This document shows, in pieces, positions 47,018 to 55,745 of a DNA stretch of 64,000 nucleotides. Each line of letters starts with the position of its first letter. The stretch's first letter is position 1. This stretch comes from Bacillota bacterium. GTDB taxonomy: Bacteria; Bacillota; Clostridia; Acetivibrionales; JAEZXR01. Below the pieces are notes generated by a model. It was not told the origin of the DNA and made no database searches. It saw nothing but the letters and a program-made list of their open reading frames with translations. The stretch lies in assembly GCA_023419605.1 (NCBI GenBank), contig JAEZXR010000089.1, positions 1 to 64,000 of the forward strand, given 5' to 3'. The position numbers and the translations under genes were made by a program.

Positions 47018-47374
47018 CTAAATATTATATATTATATCACGAACAGACTGCTCAATTCTACTTAATATTTTTGTTATACCAGAATCCAGCCGGCTGACAT
47101 CAATATTTTTAATTTCTGCCAGAATTTCTTCGGCTTTTGCTTTCTGGCAGGAGAACTTCTCTACCAAGCCCAGCTTTTCTTCATATTCATTCAGAATTGC
47201 CTTCCCCCGCTTTATGTTGTCAAAAACTCCCTGGCGGCTGATATTCAGCTGCTCTGCAATTTCACCCAATGAATAGTCATTGTTAAAATGCAGGTCCATA
47301 ATTTCGTATTGCCTGGGTGTCAGCATCTGCCCGTAAAAGTCCAGCAGCATGCTCATCTCAACAACCTTATCCAT
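47018..47374 (-). CDS. ylxM: YlxM-type DNA-binding protein (SRP accessory)
   Basis: 118 aa from ATG 47374, with GGGGTGG five bases upstream. A sigma-70 region-4-like helix-turn-helix is seen: LTPRQYEIMDLHFNNDYSLG then EIAEQLNISRQGVFDNIKRG. YlxM is encoded next to ffh in Gram-positives and stimulates SRP function in streptococci. Normally ftsY is the neighbour on the other side; here it is 7 kb away. Confidence 0.93.
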   Translation of the reverse strand: MDKVVEMSMLLDFYGQMLTPRQYEIMDLHFNNDYSLGEIAEQLNISRQGVFDNIKRGKAILNEYEEKLGLVEKFSCQKAKAEEILAEIKNIDVSRLDSGITKILSRIEQSVRDIIYNI

Positions 47375-47451
47375 GATACCACCCCAGTCATCGTCTGTCA
47401 AGCATTTTTACTTTACACCTTATTCTAAAGGATAGGAAAGATTCCTGTCAA

Positions 47452-47489
47452 GGGGAAAAAAGAAAAATCCCGAAGTTATTCGGGATTTT
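47452..47489 (-). terminator. terminator of the zinc-ribbon protein gene
   Basis: AAAATCCCGAA and TTCGGGATTTT form an 11-bp perfect stem around four bases, followed by TTCTTTTTT on the minus strand. Confidence 0.9.
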
Positions 47490-47502
47490 CGTGCTGCCGT
47501 GC

Positions 47503-47802
47503 TTATTCTCTGTACCCGCAGTGCGGACAGGAAGTATAATCGCCATCATATATATAATTGCATTTTGGACAAATTCTCTTTTCCTGTGTACGGGACTTCC
47601 TCTCCATTTCCTCCTGGCGATCTAATTTATATATAATATTTCCCTGGTTTTCAAGAATTCTAGCCAGAGCAAAGAAGATGATGGCTGAACCGATTCCACC
47701 CGCTACCGCGATAATAAAACCCAAAAACGAGCCGGATGAAAAACCAACGATTACGGAAGAAATTATAACTATTACTCCGACAATATAAAGTACCGCTATC
47801 AC
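47503..47802 (-). CDS. small membrane protein with C-terminal zinc ribbon
   Basis: 99 aa from GTG 47802 (AGGGGG six bases upstream). Two membrane segments (about residues 2-22 and 26-47), a charged linker (QEEMERKSRTQEK) and a C-terminal zinc ribbon CPKCNYIYDGDYTSCPHCGY with two CxxC pairs. No enzymatic motif. Topology suggests a cytosolic ribbon. First gene on the ftsY-distal side of the second interruption, function unknown. Confidence 0.75.
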   Translation of the reverse strand: MIAVLYIVGVIVIISSVIVGFSSGSFLGFIIAVAGGIGSAIIFFALARILENQGNIIYKLDRQEEMERKSRTQEKRICPKCNYIYDGDYTSCPHCGYRE

Positions 47803-47868
47803 ATTAATCCCCCTTTTCTTATACACTCCCCGCAATTCAGCAGAATATTGGCTCCTTAAAAACTCAAC

Positions 47869-48486
47869 TCATATAATTTTGCTACCCGCATCCTTATAGG
47901 CTTCCAATGCCCAAGGATGGTAGAACCTCATGCTATGTCTATTATCATACATGTACTTCAAATATGCAAATGCAGCCTGTTCCAATGAATTCTCCAGTCC
48001 CTTCTTAAGCTCCTCCATAAAAGGCTTACTATAGGTTTCATCCCAGGTTATCTTATCCGCTATAAACAATATCATGTCCATACGCCCCGGGTTCGCCTTC
48101 AAAGTGGTATGGCATTCAATAGCATCAAGAATTTCTACATCACAAATATCAAATATTTCAACAGCCATAGCCCTTGAAACTTTTGGATGCAAAAGCGATG
48201 GAGCAACAAGCTCTCCAGGAAGCATCTCTATCCCAAGTTCCTTGCACATATGTACTTTCTCGTCATCAGAAAAAATACAGCTGATATCGTGCAAACACCC
48301 GGCAATAAACGCTTTATTCATATCAATTCCAAACTTTTCTGCGATTCTTCGGGCTTCATACGCAACATCTTTAGAATGTTTCGCAACCTCTTCGCACTTG
48401 TGTAAGTTTAGCAAACCCAATGAATCTTTTTCAATATTACCCGTACTGTAAAAACCAACCAGACGATCTGAGAATACCTTATACAT
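47869..48486 (-). CDS. HD-domain phosphohydrolase, YqeK-like
   Basis: 205 aa. HSKDVAYEARRIAEKFGIDM followed by AFIAGCLHDIS holds the HD ligands; HPKVSRAMAVEIFDICDVEI and ECHTTLKANPGRMDMILFIA with DKI complete the set typical of YqeK, a symmetrical Ap4A hydrolase. The protein starts 28 residues before the HD core. It overlaps no neighbour; the GNAT gene is 23 bases upstream and may be cotranscribed. Not next to nadD, where yqeK normally sits, so it may be a paralog. Confidence 0.8.
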   Translation of the reverse strand: MYKVFSDRLVGFYSTGNIEKDSLGLLNLHKCEEVAKHSKDVAYEARRIAEKFGIDMNKAFIAGCLHDISCIFSDDEKVHMCKELGIEMLPGELVAPSLLHPKVSRAMAVEIFDICDVEILDAIECHTTLKANPGRMDMILFIADKITWDETYSKPFMEELKKGLENSLEQAAFAYLKYMYDNRHSMRFYHPWALEAYKDAGSKII

Positions 48487-48509
48487 GCTGTTATCTCCTC
48501 CGACAGCTT

Positions 48510-48989
48510 CTATAGCAGTTTTTCCAGTTCGATTTCATGGCGTATCGGTATATCGTCAACCCCTAGCAGTGGTATCTGTGGCTTAATCCTTCTTGCTTCG
48601 AACACAGCATTCCTATGTATTGCAACCATATCAAAGCCTCTCTTTTGATAATAGCGAATTGCATGTGTATTGTCATTGGTTGTTATCAGCCAAACCCTCC
48701 TACACTTGCTGCGCTGTGCAGCCTTTACAATCTCTTCTATTAGCAGGCTGCCAATACCCTGATTCTCTACCATACTATCAAGAGAAATGATTTCACAATC
48801 AGAACCCTCTATATGGTATGTGGCAATCCCCTTTAACTCTCCATCCATCAGTACAATATACCCAGGCAGTTTATCTGCATGATAAGCCCTCCCTCTGGAA
48901 ACCATTACCAGAGAGCCCCAATTTTCCTCTATATATGCAACCACTAAGGCCCTATACTGCTCACCGATAAATTTTATAACAAGGTTCAT
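48510..48989 (-). CDS. GNAT-family N-acetyltransferase
   Basis: 159 aa from ATG 48989 with GGAGGG four bases upstream. The acetyl-CoA loop is in SLDSMVENQGIGSLLIEEIV (Q/RxxGxG/A pattern) and the C-terminal ITTNDNTHAIRYYQKRGFDM is the last GNAT motif. Substrate unknown. Located 23 bases before the YqeK-like gene. Confidence 0.88.
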   Translation of the reverse strand: MNLVIKFIGEQYRALVVAYIEENWGSLVMVSRGRAYHADKLPGYIVLMDGELKGIATYHIEGSDCEIISLDSMVENQGIGSLLIEEIVKAAQRSKCRRVWLITTNDNTHAIRYYQKRGFDMVAIHRNAVFEARRIKPQIPLLGVDDIPIRHEIELEKLL

Positions 48990-49197
48990 CGTTCCCTCCA
49001 AATAAATAGTTCCCTTGAGTTCCCAGGAGATTTCTCTCAGGGCATCTGTCCCTCATGGCCTCTCTATATTTACATATTAACCTATATATTACCATATCAG
49101 CCCGCTTCATACAACAATAATCCTATCTTATTAAGTAAAAGGAAAAGAAAGTACTCCTTTACTACACGATGAAGGCGATTGATCAATCACCTCCGAT

Positions 49198-49905
49198 TTA
49201 GCCGACTCCCTCAAAAATCGACCGGAATGCTTTTCGGAAGTCATTGGCACCTCCATTGGAAGGATGCGGCACATGAATACTTCTGATGCCTTGCCTGTGC
49301 AAAGCATGCTCCGCAGTTCTTCCTACTGCTATAATGTTTGTCTCCGGAAAAATCCGGATCAATTGCCTCAAATAATTCACACCCAGTTTCACTTCCTCTT
49401 TCTTTGGAAACCTGTTGCTGAAAAACCCATTCTTTGGATGAAACGGATGAAAGGGAAAGGTATTCCAGGTAACAATCTCAAAAGGAGATATTCCTTGATC
49501 CATGATTGCTTCCCAGACAATGGTAGCCGTGGGCTCGTTAAACCCTTGCAGTGCCTGCGCCCTGTACTTGAAATGCTTGCACTCCGGGTCGCTGGTTCGG
49601 GCTCCAGGTGATGATGCAAGAATAGCAGAGGGATGTACCCGGTTATGATAGCCAAGCAAAATTCTTTCCGATACCAGTGCAACTCCTGAAAACCGCCCAC
49701 CTTGATACCCTACAGCCTCTCCTACCAGCATCCATTTTGCGCGGCCCAGGCGCAGCCGAAGGAATTCTTCCAGGTGACGCGACCGGATTTCAGGCGCATC
49801 CGGACCTATATCGTACCCGTTTGCATAGTCCTTCCACGGATTAAATACGCCTTGTCCTGATTTAAAGGTTCGTAGTTCTTTTATAAAGGCTTTAATATTC
49901 GACAA
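49198..49905 (-). CDS. uracil-DNA glycosylase superfamily protein
   Basis: 235 aa. LVGEAVGYQGGRFSGVAL (near 60-77) matches the first active-site motif position of UDG-like proteins (GxxPG), and VPHPSNGGANDFR near the C-terminus matches the HPS motif. The catalytic Asp/Asn of classical UDG is not evident after the first motif, so this is one of the UDG_like group of unclear activity. Monocistronic, with a GATTGATCAATC palindrome just after it. Confidence 0.78.
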   Translation of the reverse strand: MSNIKAFIKELRTFKSGQGVFNPWKDYANGYDIGPDAPEIRSRHLEEFLRLRLGRAKWMLVGEAVGYQGGRFSGVALVSERILLGYHNRVHPSAILASSPGARTSDPECKHFKYRAQALQGFNEPTATIVWEAIMDQGISPFEIVTWNTFPFHPFHPKNGFFSNRFPKKEEVKLGVNYLRQLIRIFPETNIIAVGRTAEHALHRQGIRSIHVPHPSNGGANDFRKAFRSIFEGVG

Positions 49906-49993
49906 CTGTAAATTCTCCTTTCAGCATATGTAAACCTGATCTTATGATAACCTATAGGAAGTTGACATTCAAAGGAATTTTATTCTACCGGAG

Positions 49994-50023
49994 TAAAAAA
50001 GGAAAATCCCGAATAAATCGGGA
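49994..50023 (-). terminator. terminator of the GH4 glycosidase gene
   Basis: TCCCGA and TCGGGA pair around five bases, followed by TTTTCCTTTTTT on the minus strand. Confidence 0.75.
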
Positions 50024-50041
50024 CTCAATCTATTTTTGTTC

Positions 50042-51547
50042 TTATTTTACTGAAGGCCTTTCAACCGCCTTATCAGCAGCATCTGCATTGTTCTTCGCTG
50101 CTTCCTTATCCTTGGCCATTTCCTCCACCGTTTTGATTTTTAATCTGGCTGCACCCGCATAGTTTTCTTTTGTCTTAATCAGCTTGCCGGAAGCCAGCCT
50201 CGCCTTTGCAGCCTCAATGGCCCTTCCATACTGGGGGAGCCATCTCGCTTGGGCTACCAACATCTCGTCTACCATTTGCCAGATTTCCGGCGGATTACAT
50301 ACGGCTCCAACCAAAGGGTCCATCATCATGGCTTGACGCAGCAGCATATCATCCCCGTGTACTGCCGCCTCCACCGCCATCCGCTGTACGGATATGCTGG
50401 CATTACAAACAGCGGCACAGCCCAGCGGCAACTCTCCCACCTTCGGAATATTGATTCCATTTGCATCCACATATCCAGGCACTTCAACGATTGCATCCTC
50501 CGGCAAATTGGATATAGCACCTTTATTCACAACATTAAAATGTCCCCGGTAAATCCTTCCGGTTTCCAATCCCTCAATGATATAGGAACCATGTTCTTCA
50601 CCGCGTTGATCCGGAGCAAATTTTTTAGGAGACTCCTGCACCCAGTTGGGAAAATCCGTTTCAAACCAATCCCTCCCCTCAGTGCATACCCGCAGATAGC
50701 CGCCGGTTTCACCGTTGATCCAGGTCCCCAGATCAATCCATTCCTTGATTTCCTCCGGGCGTTTTCTGTACCAGGGCACATACTCGCTCAGGTGCCCGTT
50801 GGATTCCGTACTGTAGTAACCGAAGCGGCGCAGCATATCAATTCTGACTTTTTCGGTTTTGCTATACTCAGGATGCTTTTCAAAAGCTTCCAGCAGCTTG
50901 CCGGTCATATCCTGGCCTTTATGCCGAACCTGAATATACCAGGTCTGATGATTAATCCCGGCACAAATAATATCTACATCCTTCTTTTCCAGTCCCAAGG
51001 CAGCAGCAATCTGTCGATGCCCCCCTTGCACACCATGACATAACCCGATGGTATTAACGCTGCCGTACTTGTTGCACGCCCAGGTTATCATGGCATTGGG
51101 ATTGGCATAGTTCAGCAGCAGGCAATCAAGTGCCGCCACCTCACGTATGTCCTTGCAGAATTCCAGCATGGCAGCAATCCCGCGCTGGCCATACATAATT
51201 CCCCCAGCACATAATGTGTCCCCGACACATTGGTCTACACCATATTTTAAAGGAATATCAATATCCAACGCGAAGGCTTCCAATCCGCCGATACGGACTA
51301 CATTGAAAATGTATTTTGCATTTTTGAAAGCTTCTCTGCGGTCGGTAGTGGATTGGATGTGAATATCCAGCCCGTTGGAATCAATATCCCGTTGGCAGAG
51401 CTGTGTAACCATGTCCAGGTTATGCTGGTTGATGTCTGTAAACGCGACCTGTATATTGTAAAACTCCGGAACAGATAGAATGTCCTGCAAAAGCTTTCTG
51501 GTAAACCCGATGCTGCCAGCCCCGATAAATGCTACCTTGAATGACAT
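50042..51547 (-). CDS. glycoside hydrolase family 4 (alpha-galactosidase/alpha-glucosidase/glucuronidase type)
   Basis: 501 aa from ATG 51547 (GGGGGA seven bases upstream). NAD-binding FIGAGSIGFT at residues 7-16; GVDQCVGDTLCAGGI near 103-117; metal ligands Cys170 and His200 (in INHQTWY). GH4 enzymes cleave by a redox mechanism with NAD+ and Mn2+. The stretch after the metal Cys that tracks substrate in this family reads C-H-G-V, so it is of the non-phosphorylated alpha-glycoside branch; alpha-galactosidase, alpha-glucosidase or alpha-glucuronidase fit, phospho-beta-glucosidase does not. About 45 C-terminal residues rich in Ala, Lys, Asp (ending AVERPSVK) are extra. An AraC-type regulator lies 121 bases upstream. 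Confidence 0.88.
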   Translation of the reverse strand: MSFKVAFIGAGSIGFTRKLLQDILSVPEFYNIQVAFTDINQHNLDMVTQLCQRDIDSNGLDIHIQSTTDRREAFKNAKYIFNVVRIGGLEAFALDIDIPLKYGVDQCVGDTLCAGGIMYGQRGIAAMLEFCKDIREVAALDCLLLNYANPNAMITWACNKYGSVNTIGLCHGVQGGHRQIAAALGLEKKDVDIICAGINHQTWYIQVRHKGQDMTGKLLEAFEKHPEYSKTEKVRIDMLRRFGYYSTESNGHLSEYVPWYRKRPEEIKEWIDLGTWINGETGGYLRVCTEGRDWFETDFPNWVQESPKKFAPDQRGEEHGSYIIEGLETGRIYRGHFNVVNKGAISNLPEDAIVEVPGYVDANGINIPKVGELPLGCAAVCNASISVQRMAVEAAVHGDDMLLRQAMMMDPLVGAVCNPPEIWQMVDEMLVAQARWLPQYGRAIEAAKARLASGKLIKTKENYAGAARLKIKTVEEMAKDKEAAKNNADAADKAVERPSVK

Positions 51548-51668
51548 AAAAAATCCCCCTTTGATATGATAACTTAGTAGGAGCAATCCTCTTTAGTCTA
51601 ATGTTATCATTCTCAAAGGAGGCATGTTTTTAAAATACTAACCTCGTTATAAAATCATGTCAGAAATA

Positions 51669-52553
51669 CTAACCTTCTTTACTTAGTACCATTTTGTTAA
51701 CTGCTTTCCTGAATGCCTGCGGTGTTATGCCTGTATTCCTTTTGAATATGTAGGTAAAGTATTGACGGCTATTTATGCCCACATACCCGGATACATCAAT
51801 AATGGGAATATCAGTATTCGCTAAAAGCATCTTTGACTTTTCCACCCTCAAATTTGTAAGATATTCCAGCAGGGTGATTCCCTGATTAGCTTTGAACACC
51901 CGATGAAGATAGCTGGGATGCAGGTTCACAGCCGCCGCGATATCTTCCACCTTGATATCTCTGTCATAGTGCTGCTGCATATACGTCATTACCTTTCGGA
52001 CATATGCAGCTCCAGTATTTGGCGCAATATTCCTTTCTTCCGACAGCCGGGATATTTTCACTAGGAGCTGCATCATAAGCAGCTGTATGATCAACTCCTG
52101 ATCCACTCCACTACCATCCAGTTCCGCAATCAGGCTCTTCAGCGCAGGGTAAACCTCCTCCGAATCTCGAAGGATCACAAAAGGTTCTTCCTCTCTCAAA
52201 AACTTCTCAAAGGAAATGGAAGACGTAGAAATCTCCTCATAGGATGGGGTTATAAAAGGCCTTTCTTCGAAGGTAAATTCAATATTGAGCATCCTACAGG
52301 GGCAGTTTTTCTCAACCACTAGACTATGAGAGACATTAGCATCAATTAAAATAAACTCACCTTTTTTCATCCCAAAGGTCGTATTGCTCACCCCAATGGT
52401 ACAGGTACCGCTGATGACATACATGATTTCAACACGATCATGGATGTGTGCCGACATATGGAAATCATTCCACTCCTTAAAGTAGTAGGCGAGCACTCTA
52501 GGATAATACCGACTGCAAAGCAATATTTTATTATAAAGGCTATTGTTTACCAT
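51669..52553 (-). CDS. AraC-family transcriptional regulator with cupin domain
   Basis: 294 aa from ATG 52553 (AGGGGAGA six bases upstream). An N-terminal cupin-like sensor (about 25-130, with HMSAHIHDRVEIMYVISGTC) is followed by the double helix-turn-helix at the C-terminus (about 190-290: VEDIAAAVNLHPSYLHRVFK and IIDVSGYVGINSRQYFTYIF). It lies upstream of and codirectional with the GH4 gene, so it probably activates it when the sugar is present. Confidence 0.9.
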   Translation of the reverse strand: MVNNSLYNKILLCSRYYPRVLAYYFKEWNDFHMSAHIHDRVEIMYVISGTCTIGVSNTTFGMKKGEFILIDANVSHSLVVEKNCPCRMLNIEFTFEERPFITPSYEEISTSSISFEKFLREEEPFVILRDSEEVYPALKSLIAELDGSGVDQELIIQLLMMQLLVKISRLSEERNIAPNTGAAYVRKVMTYMQQHYDRDIKVEDIAAAVNLHPSYLHRVFKANQGITLLEYLTNLRVEKSKMLLANTDIPIIDVSGYVGINSRQYFTYIFKRNTGITPQAFRKAVNKMVLSKEG

Positions 52554-52674
52554 GAGGTCTCCCCTCTTATTCAATGGTCTAAGGAATCGGGTCAGAACCC
52601 ATATTTTATAAATTCCCTATACCGATTTTATCATAACTTTTGATCCATTGAATAGATAGTAAACTCTATGAATC

Positions 52675-52856
52675 CTAAACTCTGGATATTTTCCAGATAA
52701 CCCCTGTCTCCGGCATCCACTCGTCGACTTCCCCCGGCACATTCAAGCCAAAGTCTGCGACGTACATGTGCCGGCTGGCAGTGCTACATCTTCCGGATTT
52801 AACTGCCTTACCGGGCTGAAATCTTTTTTGTCCTTCGCCATACTATTTTCAACCAT
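52675..52856 (-). pseudogene. frameshifted remnant of a beta-propeller/dehydrogenase-like gene
   Basis: Two overlapping short frames on the minus strand read as one broken gene: DFSPVRQLNPEDVALPAG in one frame, then MYVADFGLNVPGEVDEWM and ETGVIWKISRV in another, followed by TAG. A start ATG at 52856 has AGGAGAG ten bases upstream, so the N-terminal control region is intact. The phrases PEDVALPAG and GLNVPGEV are like the first strands of glucose/sorbosone-dehydrogenase-type propellers. I recognise the type only loosely. Confidence 0.45.
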
Positions 52857-52987
52857 GAAAATTGCACTCTCCTGTCACAAAAGTCTTTATTGTATCATAT
52901 GTTAGTAAGGAGTTACAGGTTACAGAATGATATTATGGTTAATCCATGAGTGTTTCATGAAAGAATAAGTTATAAAGGATGGTATTC

Positions 52988-53491
52988 ATGCGGAAAGTTA
53001 AATATCTGACCATCGGAGGATTATGTACCGCTCTGGCTGTACTGTTTCAGGTCATGCCTGTTTTTCTTACGGAAGCTGCACTCCCTTTGTCGATTCTTAG
53101 CATTATTCCCATTTACTTTGTCACCCGGTTAAATTCCCGAATCGGATTTCAGGCTTATATGGCCTCTGGACTTCTCATTATGTTCATCACGGTCCACGAA
53201 GGTTTGATTTTCTTCTTTGCAAATGGTATTGCTGCACTATCTCTTGCAACCTTTACAAACCAAAGGAGTTCAAAAATTTTATGTATCGTATTATCAACCA
53301 TGGTTTTAACTTGTTCTCTATTAATTTTAAATTTTGCTATCGGCTTCCCTCTTTTTGGTGGAGACTTGTCCATCAGCTATGTCTACCAATCTCTCCTCAT
53401 TCTGATTGTTGCATTTATTTACTGTATCCTCATGGGATACCTATGCGAATTTACCTTTCGGATTTTGAAAACAAGAGTATTTGCATTATAA
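52988..53491 (+). CDS. small integral membrane protein, possible ECF S-component-like
   Basis: 167 aa from ATG 52988, with AAAGGA eight bases upstream. Five to six membrane segments cover the protein; the N-terminal LTIGGLCTALAVLFQVMPVF is like the start of energy-coupling-factor substrate-binding subunits and of DUF2232-type proteins. No ECF ATPase or T-component nearby. It is the only plus-strand gene in the second interruption. Function unknown. Confidence 0.6.
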   Translation: MRKVKYLTIGGLCTALAVLFQVMPVFLTEAALPLSILSIIPIYFVTRLNSRIGFQAYMASGLLIMFITVHEGLIFFFANGIAALSLATFTNQRSSKILCIVLSTMVLTCSLLILNFAIGFPLFGGDLSISYVYQSLLILIVAFIYCILMGYLCEFTFRILKTRVFAL

Positions 53492-53535
53492 AAAGCAGGA
53501 ATGGACCCTGTAAGCCGGGCTCACTCCTGCTTTTT
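53490..53535. terminator. bidirectional terminator between the membrane protein and AEC genes
   Basis: AAAAAGCAGGA and TCCTGCTTTTT form an 11-bp perfect stem around 24 bases, with A- and T-runs on both sides. Confidence 0.85.
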
Positions 53536-53567
53536 AGGATTTGTGAAAGAGTAACTTCCACTGCATC

Positions 53568-54521
53568 CTAGAATATCCACGGCGTATTGAGTAAAAGCAT
53601 ATAGAGTGGAATAGAAATGAGACTCACCACAGTAGTGACTGTTGTTACTACCGCAGCATACTCATAATCTCCTCCATAGGTCTGTGCTATAATCGAAGTC
53701 TGTGTCATTACAGGCATAGCAGCCTGTACGACGAAGACCTTTTTCATAAGAAGGGGAAGCGCCAGGCCCCGGCAGAGTATGATCATAACCAGTGGCGTAA
53801 TAATAAACCTTCCAACCAATACAGCGACCATCCCCTTATCCACCCGTATTTCACTTAATTTAACGGAATGTATAACAATACCGATAAAAAGCATGGAAAG
53901 CGGCGTTGTCATATTTCCCAAATACTTACATGTTTCCATAATGCTTTTAGGAAGTGTTACCCCAAGAAGAATAAGAGCGACTGCAATCAAGAATCCCGTC
54001 AGCGGTGGCGAGAAAATTCTTTTTGCATTATCCAGCGTGAACAATCCTTTATCTTTCTTTCCCCCATCTCTGCTGATGCCATAGGTTCCGATGGTCCAGA
54101 AGAGGGTTGTATTCCCAATGTAATAGAGCAAAACATAGGGTACACTCTGATCCCCAAAGAGAGCCAGGTTTACCGGTAGTCCCACAAAAATCGTATTGGA
54201 CAGGGCAAACATTGAAGTAAAGGTTCCTCTTCGATTCTCAGGCAGCTTTAAAACTTTTGCCAGAATCATTCCCAGTAAATAGCAGGATCCCATGGTTAGA
54301 AAAGGAACTACAAGTCCATTTCCGAGGTGCAAAAGCTTATCCTTATCATAAGTACCCATCAGGTTTGAAATCATATAGGCAGGCAGTGCAACACTGACCA
54401 CTAGTTTTGATATCAGCTTTGAGGATTTTTGATCGAACCAGCCTTTAAAACTGAGAAAATACCCTATTCCGATCATTAGTATGATGCTTAGAACTCCTTG
54501 TACTCCATTTAGAAAAATCAA
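53568..54521 (-). CDS. AEC-family transporter (auxin efflux carrier superfamily)
   Basis: 317 aa with about ten membrane segments. The mid-region ALSNTIFVGLPVNLALFGD and the C-terminal VVQAAMPVMTQTSIIAQTYG are typical of AEC carriers, which export or import malate, malonate or other organic acids in bacteria. Monocistronic. Direction and substrate unknown. Confidence 0.87.
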   Translation of the reverse strand: MIFLNGVQGVLSIILMIGIGYFLSFKGWFDQKSSKLISKLVVSVALPAYMISNLMGTYDKDKLLHLGNGLVVPFLTMGSCYLLGMILAKVLKLPENRRGTFTSMFALSNTIFVGLPVNLALFGDQSVPYVLLYYIGNTTLFWTIGTYGISRDGGKKDKGLFTLDNAKRIFSPPLTGFLIAVALILLGVTLPKSIMETCKYLGNMTTPLSMLFIGIVIHSVKLSEIRVDKGMVAVLVGRFIITPLVMIILCRGLALPLLMKKVFVVQAAMPVMTQTSIIAQTYGGDYEYAAVVTTVTTVVSLISIPLYMLLLNTPWIF

Positions 54522-54591
54522 CGTAAACGCCTCCTTATTTTCTCATAAGGATTAGTATAGCATAAAAAGCAGGACTTGGAACCTCTATTTC

Positions 54592-54627
54592 AAAAAAAAA
54601 GAAGCCGAATCATGGCGATTCAACTTC
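54592..54627 (-). terminator. terminator of ftsY
   Basis: GAAG-GAATC pairs with GATTC-CTTC on the minus strand with a two-by-two internal loop, followed by nine T. It begins 13 bases after the ftsY stop, where ylxM-ffh would normally follow. Confidence 0.8.
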
Positions 54628-54639
54628 TGCCTTTTCCTA

Positions 54640-55548
54640 TCAGTCAAATAAAGCTTCAACAAATTCCTTTGCGTCAAATTGCTGCAGGTCATCGATTTTC
54701 TCACCCACACCGATGAGCTTTACAGGTACATCCAACTCAGACTTCACGGAAATAATAATTCCTCCCTTGGCGGTTCCATCCAGCTTGGTAAGTACGATCC
54801 CCGAGATTCCTGCCGCTTCCCGGAAGGTTTTTGCCTGAGCTATTGCATTCTGTCCTGTTGTTGCATCCAAAACCAGCAATGTCTCCCGGCTGGCTCCCGG
54901 CAGTTCCCTGTCCAGAATTTTAGATATCTTTTTAAGCTCCTCCATGAGGTTTTTCTTCGTATGAAGTCTTCCGGCAGTATCGCAAATCAGAACGTCCACC
55001 TTTCTGGCTTTTGCAGCCTGAGCGGCATCAAAAACCACTGCTGCCGGGTCCGCACCTTCATCATGTTTGATAAGATCCACGCCAACCCGGTTCGCCCATA
55101 CCTCCAACTGGTCAATAGCTGCAGCCCTGAAGGTATCGCCGGCAGCCAATAATACTTTCTTTCCCTGCTGCTTCATGAGATTTGCGATCTTACCGATGGA
55201 GGTAGTTTTACCGACGCCATTAACTCCAATCACTATAATGACCGAAGGTGTAGTTTTTACATCAAGGTAATTCTTATCATCACTTAGAATTTCCGCCAAC
55301 TCTTCCTTTAATAAGTCCTTAACCTTTTTAGGGTCTGTTACCTTATTTTCCTTCACCTTTCTTTTTACATCTTCAATAATCCGGGTGGAGGATTCAATAC
55401 CCACATCCGACATGATAAGGACTTCTTCCAGTTCCTCAAACAGTTCTTCGTCAATCTTTCCGAAAGATACCAGCACCTGGTCGATTTTCTCCGAAATGCT
55501 GTCTCTGGTCTTCTTCAGACCTTCTTTTAACCGATCAAAAAAACCCAT
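54640..55548 (-). CDS. ftsY: signal recognition particle receptor FtsY
   Basis: 302 aa, the short Gram-positive form without the acidic A domain. N domain (about 1-90), then GVNGVGKTTSIGKIA (near 104), DTAGRLHTKKNL (near 190) and TKLDGTAKGGIIIS (near 247). It receives SRP-ribosome complexes at the membrane. It follows smc with a 197-base structured gap. Gene order smc-ftsY is the conserved one; ylxM-ffh is displaced. Confidence 0.97.
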   Translation of the reverse strand: MGFFDRLKEGLKKTRDSISEKIDQVLVSFGKIDEELFEELEEVLIMSDVGIESSTRIIEDVKRKVKENKVTDPKKVKDLLKEELAEILSDDKNYLDVKTTPSVIIVIGVNGVGKTTSIGKIANLMKQQGKKVLLAAGDTFRAAAIDQLEVWANRVGVDLIKHDEGADPAAVVFDAAQAAKARKVDVLICDTAGRLHTKKNLMEELKKISKILDRELPGASRETLLVLDATTGQNAIAQAKTFREAAGISGIVLTKLDGTAKGGIIISVKSELDVPVKLIGVGEKIDDLQQFDAKEFVEALFD

Positions 55549-55745
55549 AAATAAATAACCTCCAAGATAATATAATAACGGGCGGGTCCACCCTCAACGC
55601 CACCGAGGAGAGTCTTCTTTATCTCTCCTTCTCCCAAAATCAGCAGAAGGGTTCGAGGAATGAGGAACAGACCCGTAAAGTACTACCAAATCAATGTTTT
55701 ATGGCATCCCACATAATTAAAACTATATTTCGGCAAACGCCTACC

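Noticed and set aside
49171..49194. GGAGGTGATTGATCAATCGCC palindrome region as terminator of the UDG-like gene
   Set aside because: A 12-bp palindrome GATTGATCAATC is present but no T-run follows on the minus strand; left unassigned.
55573..55600. T-box-like phrase GAGGGTGGACCCGC on the minus strand upstream of ftsY
   Set aside because: It resembles the T-box core AGGGTGGNACCGCG, but there is no stem I with specifier loop, no terminator with T-run after it, and the downstream gene is not an aminoacyl-tRNA synthetase or amino acid gene.
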